The translations under genes were made by a program, and so were the position numbers. From Aspidiotus rigidus (Eukaryota > Arthropoda > Insecta > Hemiptera > Diaspididae), in NCBI GenBank assembly GCA_035079385.1, contig JAVHKY010000029.1, positions 11,842,001 through 11,906,000 of the forward strand: a DNA stretch of 64,000 nucleotides, in the 5' to 3' direction. Below the pieces are notes generated by a model that had not been told where the DNA came from, searched no databases, and was given only the letters and a program-made list of their open reading frames with translations. Positions 57,601-64,000 of the stretch are shown piece by piece. Within the stretch, counting starts at the first letter, position 1; the number at the start of each line of letters is the position of its first letter.

Positions 57601-60600
57601 ACATTATTTTTTTTTCTGTTCAAAAATAAGAAAATAGACACCAAAAACTGCGACTGTACTTATAAAATATCAAAGTTCCGAGTCGCACAAAAATAAAATC
57701 ACCAAATTAAATTTTTTACACACTAATTCACTTGAGAGCTGACTTAACGCGTGAAGCCTGTACCGCAGCAGAATACAGACAAATCCATTGACATTTTGCC
57801 AGTCCTTAAGAAAACACACGGACAACAGGTAAAAAAAAGGGTCATTTCCGCTAGCCCATACGCAGTGCGCACCGTGTCTAGACATTGGTTCTTGTATGAG
57901 ATACCGGATGTAAAATCCTTTATGTAGGTGTTTTTAAAACTGTGAATAAAATAACTTACTTAGTATGGAAGTACAGCGAATACTGTAGTCACAAAATTTC
58001 CTCCTAAAAATCTGGAACCGGGCTCATTCGAAAGGAAATTACAGGGGCTACAATTTTTGTTATCTTCAATTTTTCATAAAAATGAGTTATACTCGAGTTA
58101 TCACAATAATTCAATTTTCGAAACTGCGCCACTCAACGCGCCTAGGTCTAATGTACAGCGCAAAGCAGTTTCAGTAGTCGATAATGCCCGTTTTTCCTAA
58201 TTTTGTCGCCCCCTACTCCACCTTCAGGGAGTCAAAACATCGAAATGTATTTAAGAACCTGACCCTGAAAAAACGAAATTTTTCAAAAAAAATTCCAGGT
58301 CGATAGGTGAAGGCGTTCGAAAGTTATGGACGAACATACATACATACATACAGACAGACAAACATTCTACTTTATATATTAGATATTAGATTTGCGTCAA
58401 ATACAAAGTTTCTACGTCTTCTCTGAGCCGAGTTATGGACCAAAATGTGCAAAAAATTGACCAATTTTTCAAAAGGGGAATAATAAAATGCACCTCGAAA
58501 AAGAGTGTCAGAGCGACGGACATGGCCCGTATGAAAATATGAAATTAGCGACAATAAATAGTAATATGCACGTCCAATCATACACGACCATGTATACTGC
58601 CGAAACGACGAATTAATTTTTTTAGGCTGTTCGTTTACATCTTCATCCCAGTGTCGTAATAATATATGACCACAGCCTTCAAAATTGTTCAGAGTTGGTC
58701 TGCCACACGAGATCCTGCGTCTGTCAATTGTTTTAATTTTTCGACGACCCCTACCCTCGGTACTAAAGACTGGACATCAGCGTACCAATGGGCCATGAAG
58801 AATACAAAGGTCATTCATGAGCCGGGAAGTGGCGTACCTTCAGTGTATTATACGACTTCATCGGATTTTGGTCAGCCAATAACCCCTGAACTTCTCACCA
58901 CATTCAAAGAGCAGAAGTACGATACTTTCGACGACTTCAAAAAATTATATTTCTGTATTTGGATTATAACGATCGATTTAACAGGAAACCCACAATCAAG
59001 TTGTACATGTCCGCACTACCTGAAGCACTACAGATGTAAGCATTCTCTAGGAATGTTGGTGAGGCTGAAGACTGTGAAACTTCCTGATGAATGTAAATGT
59101 GTACCTCTCGGGCAACGCAGGAAACGAGGTCGGCCGGCGAAAGCAAAAAGGGCTCTACTTGTGCAATGATCCACCGCGTCCCACAACTTTTGTCAATATT
59201 TTATACAACGTTCATGTCCTATGTATTGTCGTTCATATTACAACGTGCGATTTTTTTTTTAAATGCGATATTTTATTACTTGTCGTCCATAAATTCTTTG
59301 TCGTTTAATAAAATTTGCCGTCGTTCAATTTCACATTTCAAATTGTTCTTCTTATTTAGCGTCGTTTACATATAAACTGGCCGTAAAAATTCTTATACCG
59401 TCGCTTACACACAATTCTTTCGTCGTGCTCACCTGTTATTTGGACGAGCCATTAAATCACACCCTTTTCAAAATTCTCAAAAATCAAAAATCTATTGAAC
59501 TTCCATATTTTACTTGATTCGAAAATGAATTCCGAAAAAAGTCCCATGACCTGAATAATCCTATGATCCATAACTCGGCTCAGAGAAGACGAAGAAACTT
59601 CATATTTGGCGCAAATTGAAGATAGAATTAAGATACAAATTTTGTATACTTGAACTACACATCTAACGATTGACGTTTTTAAGCTACTACAAATTCAGTC
59701 CAAATCCCCATTCAACTGTTAACGTCCTCAAGTACGTTCGTGTATCCCTGAACTTGATATTGGGAAAGAAAAAACCCACCCATAATTCCTGGATGTGCGC
59801 CCGTATCTCCGTCCTCACGTCTTGGGCATCTCGACTTGCTTAAGCCGAGGCCTAGCGTATGATGACCAAGTATACATTCACTTATCGCTAGCTTAACTCA
59901 GGAGAAACTAAATGTACTCGTAGTTTTCGGACGAAATACTTTCCGCCCCGTTAGGAAAATTGTGAAAAAGCACATACCCAAACATATTCTCGGCCCACTA
60001 CCAAAAGGCTGATAGACGGACGGATTTCTTCGAGCTTTATTTTCCTCAGAAAAATTCTCCGGATCAAATTTTTCCGGATTTGGAAAATACTTTTCGTCTT
60101 TGTGCATAGCTGACATAGAATAGATAATTTTATCACCGGGTCGAATCACGTACGATGAATTTGGTAACTGGTACACCTCTGTACACGTCCTTCCAGTGAT
60201 GGGTATCGGGCCGTGTAGTCTTAATGTCTCTAGACAACAGAAAATAATTCCTTGCTACATGATCCTAGAAGTGCAATCATAAGCTACATGATATTCCCCC
60301 TTACCAGAGACAACCATTTCCAAATACTTTAAATTTTTCACCGTATCGTAGTCTAAAATTCCATTGTTTGCCTCTTTAGCTGCATTAATTTCGTCTCGCA
60401 GCTTGTCTTGGATTTCAGGATGCAGAGCGAGCTCGTAAAAAGCGAACGAGGATGTGTGTGCCGTTGTTTCATGGCCAGCGAAGTAAAATGCGAACATGTT
60501 TGAAGCTATATGGTTATCGGTAAACAAATCTAGAAACAAAATATTCAAGAACTACCCGTTGATAACGAATCTAAATCCATAGGATTTTATTTGGGCATAA

Positions 60601-63600
60601 TATTTCATTATCACGTAGGCCTATCAATCTACATACGGCTAGCCTTGTTTTCCTCTTCGTCTCGTATATCCAACATGAGTTGAAGAAAATCTCCCCTCCG
60701 TGTCGACTCTTTACGACGTAATTCTTCGGCATCGTGTAGCAGATCAAAAAAAAAATTTTCTACTTCTTCCGATGTTTGCTTCAAGTTGAGCGATTTAATC
60801 AAACTGGGACACAGTAGTCGTAAAACAACCCGAAGAGTATTTTTGAAACCAGAAAAATCGGTTATCATTTTCGCAATTTTTCGGTAAAGTGAATCGGAAT
60901 CTTTCAGCGTGTTAAACTGCAAACCAAAAGCGCAGCTACCGACTGCGTCCAAAGTATAACGGCTCATTATCTCTGTCATGTTTACGGGTTCGTCAATATT
61001 CGAAGCGAGACTGAAAGCAAAGAACATTCGTTACCTCGATTACATTTGGATAAAATCAAAACTACACCTTCTTACAGACTTGGTAATAACAGGCAGAGGT
61101 GTGGGAGTGGTCAGAGAGACACAAGAGGGATTAAACTTACCGCTCAGAGTGTCGCAATATTTAAACATGCGAGTATTTCAAGTGCTGTCTCCATTTGAGG
61201 ACACTTTCGCATATTTAACCGTGTACCTAATCTAAATACAAGTTCCATCAGTCCCCTTTTAACGCAATGGTCACTTGAGGAATTTTTATCAGGTCCCTGA
61301 ATTCAATCAAAACGTCCGTTTCCTTCGGGACCACAATTTAAACCAGAAGTCAGAACTGAGGTTCCCTTCTTAGTTGAAGTCATCCACAAAAATAGAGGGC
61401 CAGAATCGCTACCACTTTCGGATACTTGGAGTCACCTTCAAACTTTTCAACTTCCTGACCTAAATCAGAGCCCCTCTCCCTTGAATAGCTATATTGTCCG
61501 ATTTGAAGGTTTTTTCAAGTCCCAAAGATGAACAGAATCTCGAGCTTTTTTGGACCACTATTTGCTGATTATAAAGCTCGGAATTCAAAACTCTCCAAGG
61601 TCCCTACTGGATTTATCTTCAGAATGGGCCAAATTATAATTCTATAACCTCAGAGTTAGCTTTCAGTAAGTACTGCGGGACATCATTAGAAGTTCAAGCT
61701 GTTTAAACACAAGGTTGTTGCACACAATCATCCAGACGTGGGGCAGTAATGTAGCGAGCATTCGGACCGGGCATATTGTAGATTCGCTAGTGTTGCCTGT
61801 GTAAAATACGTAGAAAGTACTGATAAGCAAAGGGTGATCGTGACTTGAAACCACGGTACATTATAGAGGTATTGACACGAACGTATATTAGACGTGTTTG
61901 TTATTGTCGCATGAGTTGTATCAGTTGATATAATCTACGCTAGGAGCGTTGCAAGGTATTACTAAGCAGGAAAACGACATGAATACTACATAATATAAAT
62001 TCATCAATTTTTAAAAATTCGTAGACGAATCAGGTATCAACCTAAAAATCTGAAACTGGGTACAAATAGACAACTCACTATGCTCTACTTATTAAAAAAA
62101 AAAAATATCTTCTTAGGTGAATTTTAGTGTAGGGCACTATCGGTAGTACTATCGATACTACCGATAGTTTTCCTGCTGAGCTATCGATACTACCGATAGT
62201 ATTGGTACCTAACTGGAAAACTATCGATAGAATATCACCGCTATCGTCACTACCGGTAGTATGTATTTTTCAACAAATTCTGTCATAAGTGTAACTATTT
62301 TTTCCTATTCTTGACGTAAGAAAAACTGATGAAAGGAGAAAAATATCATGTAAACTTTAAATGGACCAAGAAATAAGAAAAAAATGTGTAGACTATAAAA
62401 ATCAGAAATGACACAGGAAAAGTATGAGTGATTTTCTTCTGCCCTAAATGGATCAAATGGAAACATTATCGGTATATCGATACTACCGATAGTTTTCCGG
62501 AAAACTACCGAATAAATAGATAATGTCAGAAGGAAGACTATCGGACTATCGGTAGTTTCAAATTATCGGTTTTTGCCCATCACTAGTGAATTTCTTCATC
62601 TTTTACAACCCTCGAAAATTTAGTCAATATTAGGTTACCTCCGGTAAGGTTCCGACAAAGGTGGGGTGTGGAAGGTATTCAAACGATCGCTGCAAGCGTA
62701 GCTGAATTCCGTATGAATTAACACAGTTTGTGCGACAGAATTTTGCGTCGTCGTAATACCTCTATAATGTACCGTGCTTGAAACTAAAGGTGATTTTTTA
62801 GTTTTTCTTCAATTTCTCCAAAAATGATAAATTTCGGCGTGTACTCCTAAGGAACGAAATTGAAAAGCAGAAAATTTTCTTTCGTATGAAGATATTTTTG
62901 AGAGATTTCGAAAAATTCAAAAACTTTGCGCGACGCTAGAAGCGCTGCCCGGTCCGAATTATCCGAGGACGTAACTAACAAGCGTTCATCATGGTTCCTA
63001 AACATTATCCGGGCAACTTACTATCACTTGGGTACATCATAGCGCTTTAGCGAATGCACGATTCGTTGGACACTGCTATCTATTACTACTGTACTTGTAT
63101 TCGGAGTGCAAGCGCGAAATAGTCGCGCTCTACAATTTCAATGGTGTGGAAAAAAAGAACTTGATCATTTTCTGAAAGTCTTCAGACCAAGATGAAAATG
63201 GCCTCATTTGGAAGACAATTTAAAGGATAATCAAACGTATTCTCTTTAATTTTTTAATTAAAGGTTTCGTTCCCAAGATATTTCGAGATTAGTTAACACG
63301 TAGTTGAATGGGAAATTGTACATGGTCACGTCTATAAGAGAGTCGACAGTAGCACGCGATCGCTACCAGCACTCCTAATTCGTGGACGGAGTCCTGAAAA
63401 AATCTCCATAATTTTTTTGGCTTTCTGTGACGGTAAATTGTTCAACTTTTCGTATTCTGTGAATTAAAATTACTATTATTAATACCCTAAGATTACCTAA
63501 AATGGTTCTTCATCACCATCGTGGCGCATTCTTCTATCATACCGTACATATGCCGCATTTTGTGAGACGAAAAGGTAGGAATTAGTTTGTTTCTGACGAC

Positions 63601-63972
63601 CTTCCATTCTTCTCCTCGTAAAGCAAAAACGCTATAAACAAGACGACCTCCCACTGTGGGCGCTTCTTCTCCTCTATTGGAAAAATGACCGAAATCTTTT
63701 TTTGTTACTTGATTGATCAGGTCTGGATCACGAATAAAAAGCACCGGCTGCAGTATATTATATACGCCAACGTAAGGCTCATTCGGTTCGGCCTGGTATA
63801 TAGTTTCGTTAATTTCCTCCAATGAACGGCGACCTAATAAGAGATCAAAAGAGGTGCCGAAGAGAAAATTTGTTTTTACAGTAACTATACCATGTTTCTT
63901 CCAGTAATCATTACGTTTCTTAAGATAAAAATAAAATACGATGAACGCGCACAAAGTTAGCAGAAGGAACAT
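54651..63972 (-). CDS. Cytochrome P450, CYP3 clan / CYP6-like (P450-4)
   Basis: Intact gene; exons on the minus strand are 63972-63497, 61010-60637, 60529-60305, 60229-59978 and 54823-54651. They total 1500 nt (499 residues) with GT-AG introns. It has helix-C EEWKVVRNKL, helix-I AGHETT, ETLR, FDPENF and heme loop FGSGPRICLG. Compared with P450-2 it has a few substitutions, for example EEAPTVGG for EEAATAGG in exon 1 and NMTEIMSRYTLDAVGSC near the start of exon 2. Intron 4 is 5.15 kb and carries a Helitron and a Mutator-like element. The promoter is mostly outside the window. Likely encodes a microsomal monooxygenase; substrate unknown. Confidence 0.94.
55023..55455. mobile_element. TIR element in intron 4 of P450-4 (empty of the hAT MITE)
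   Basis: Counterpart of 29544-30231 without the 240-bp MITE; ends GCTGCAGGCTGTCTCCCTG and AGGGAGACAGCCTACAGC. Confidence 0.55.
56556..56927. mobile_element. hAT-type MITE rich in GCTAAC words (unit C)
   Basis: Left target GTTTTAGC at 56548-56555; the right terminus and its target copy have been lost by a small deletion after AAACAGCTCT. Confidence 0.72.
57157..58390 (-). mobile_element. Non-autonomous Helitron (1234 bp)
   Basis: Read on the minus strand it begins A|TCTAATATCTAATATATAAA and ends ...CCGCTAG|T. The terminal hairpin region is 57157-57186 (CTAGCGG...CCGCTAG around GGCGCGCC). The empty site in unit A (TTTAATTTGCG) shows insertion between A and T with no duplication. These are the diagnostic Helitron features (5' TC, 3' CTAG, 3' hairpin, A/T target). 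No Rep/helicase inside. A CATACATACATACAGACAGA microsatellite lies near the 5' end. Confidence 0.93.
58475..59464 (+). mobile_element. Mutator-like element with 9-bp duplication and SWIM gene
   Basis: Flanked by TTTTCAAAA at 58466-58474 and 59465-59473; the empty site is seen in units A and B. Ends GGGGAATAATAAAATG and (inverted) GGGTGTGATTTAATGG share GGG and the AT-rich/AATG pattern only loosely. The 9-bp target and SWIM-containing protein both point to the MULE superfamily. At 990 bp it lacks the transposase core. Confidence 0.82.
58666..59169 (+). CDS. SWIM zinc-finger protein, C-terminal piece of a MULE-type transposase
   Basis: 167-codon open frame. The SWIM zinc finger CTCPHYLKHYRCKH (CxC...CxH) lies near residues 124-137, followed by a KLPDEC segment and a basic AT-hook-like RRKRGRPAKAKR. 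SWIM domains follow the DDE core in Mutator-like transposases; here the DDE core is absent. The real start could be upstream (58640-58660 is open but lacks ATG). It may be a deleted transposase or a non-autonomous cargo gene. The frame is uninterrupted, so it might still be expressed. Confidence 0.75.
   Translation: MTTAFKIVQSWSATRDPASVNCFNFSTTPTLGTKDWTSAYQWAMKNTKVIHEPGSGVPSVYYTTSSDFGQPITPELLTTFKEQKYDTFDDFKKLYFCIWIITIDLTGNPQSSCTCPHYLKHYRCKHSLGMLVRLKTVKLPDECKCVPLGQRRKRGRPAKAKRALLVQ
61852..62776. mobile_element. 8-bp-TSD DNA element, unit C copy
   Basis: CACGGTACATTATAGAGGTA ends with CTTGAAAC at 61844-61851 and 62777-62784; holds the nested MITE at 62125-62585. Confidence 0.87.
62125..62585. 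mobile_element. Nested hAT-type MITE with CGATA cluster, unit C copy
   Basis: GTGAATTT at 62117-62124 and 62586-62593. Same TATCGATA palindromes as units A and B. Confidence 0.87.
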
Positions 63973-64000
63973 GTTTGCACTTGAATCCGAACAATTTTTC

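Larger units (their letters stand above)
57054..59718. mobile_element. TTAA long-TIR element, unit C copy enlarged by two insertions
   Basis: TTAA at 57050-57053 and 59719-59722. The 499-bp element of unit A is here split by a Helitron (57157-58390) and a Mutator-like element (58475-59464). Confidence 0.75.
53268..64000. repeat. Tandem segmental duplication, unit C (contains P450-4; runs off the window)
   Basis: Begins with CTTTCAAATCTATCC as in unit A and keeps the same order. It is enlarged by a Helitron and a Mutator-like element in intron 4. The right limit is outside the window. Confidence 0.92.

Overview
The window is eukaryotic nuclear DNA from an arthropod, most likely an insect. The evidence is AT-rich sequence, short GT-AG introns, CYP3-clan (CYP6-like) cytochrome P450 genes and a dense load of transposable elements (Ty3/gypsy, I/R1-type LINEs, Penelope-like, Helitron, hAT-like, Mutator-like and mariner-like). 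I cannot assign an order or species from sequence alone.

Layout. At 1-3397 (+) lie the last four exons of an unidentified coiled-coil protein with a glycine/alanine-rich hydrophobic tail. From 4091 to the right edge the minus strand carries four head-to-tail P450 genes, each with five exons at equivalent positions. P450-1 (18991 to 4091) is the most divergent and has a 13.2-kb first intron packed with repeats: a 47-bp minisatellite/foldback (about 6.0-9.7 kb), a complete 5.4-kb gypsy element (10097-15480), a Helitron helicase relic and a truncated LINE. P450-2 (36541 to 29172), P450-3 (49478 to 39626) and P450-4 (63972 to 54651) sit in three near-identical tandem units that begin at about 27780, 37297 and 53268. 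P450-2 and P450-4 are intact (499 codons before the stop). P450-3 is a pseudogene: the heme-binding half of exon 4 is gone and a Penelope-like fragment sits in its place.

Between P450-1 and the duplicated units (19.9-25.8 kb) is a nest of insertions: a mariner-like element was opened by an A-tailed block that holds a LINE, a probable Helitron, satellite modules and two hAT-type MITEs. Between units B and C (50.2-53.3 kb) lie decayed Penelope-like and LINE reverse-transcriptase fragments.

Comparing the three units gives empty and filled sites for most insertions, so element ends and target-site duplications (TSDs) can be read directly. Some insertions predate the duplication: nested hAT-type elements in intron 1, a MITE two bases past the stop codon, and TIR elements in intron 4. 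Others are unique to one unit: a hAT-type MITE in A; a 981-bp TIR element, a 128-bp MITE, a probable solo LTR and the Penelope fragment in B; a Helitron and a SWIM-encoding Mutator-like element in C. The genes would act as microsomal monooxygenases, a family often tied to detoxification; nothing here reveals the substrate. I saw no rRNA, tRNA or CRISPR array.
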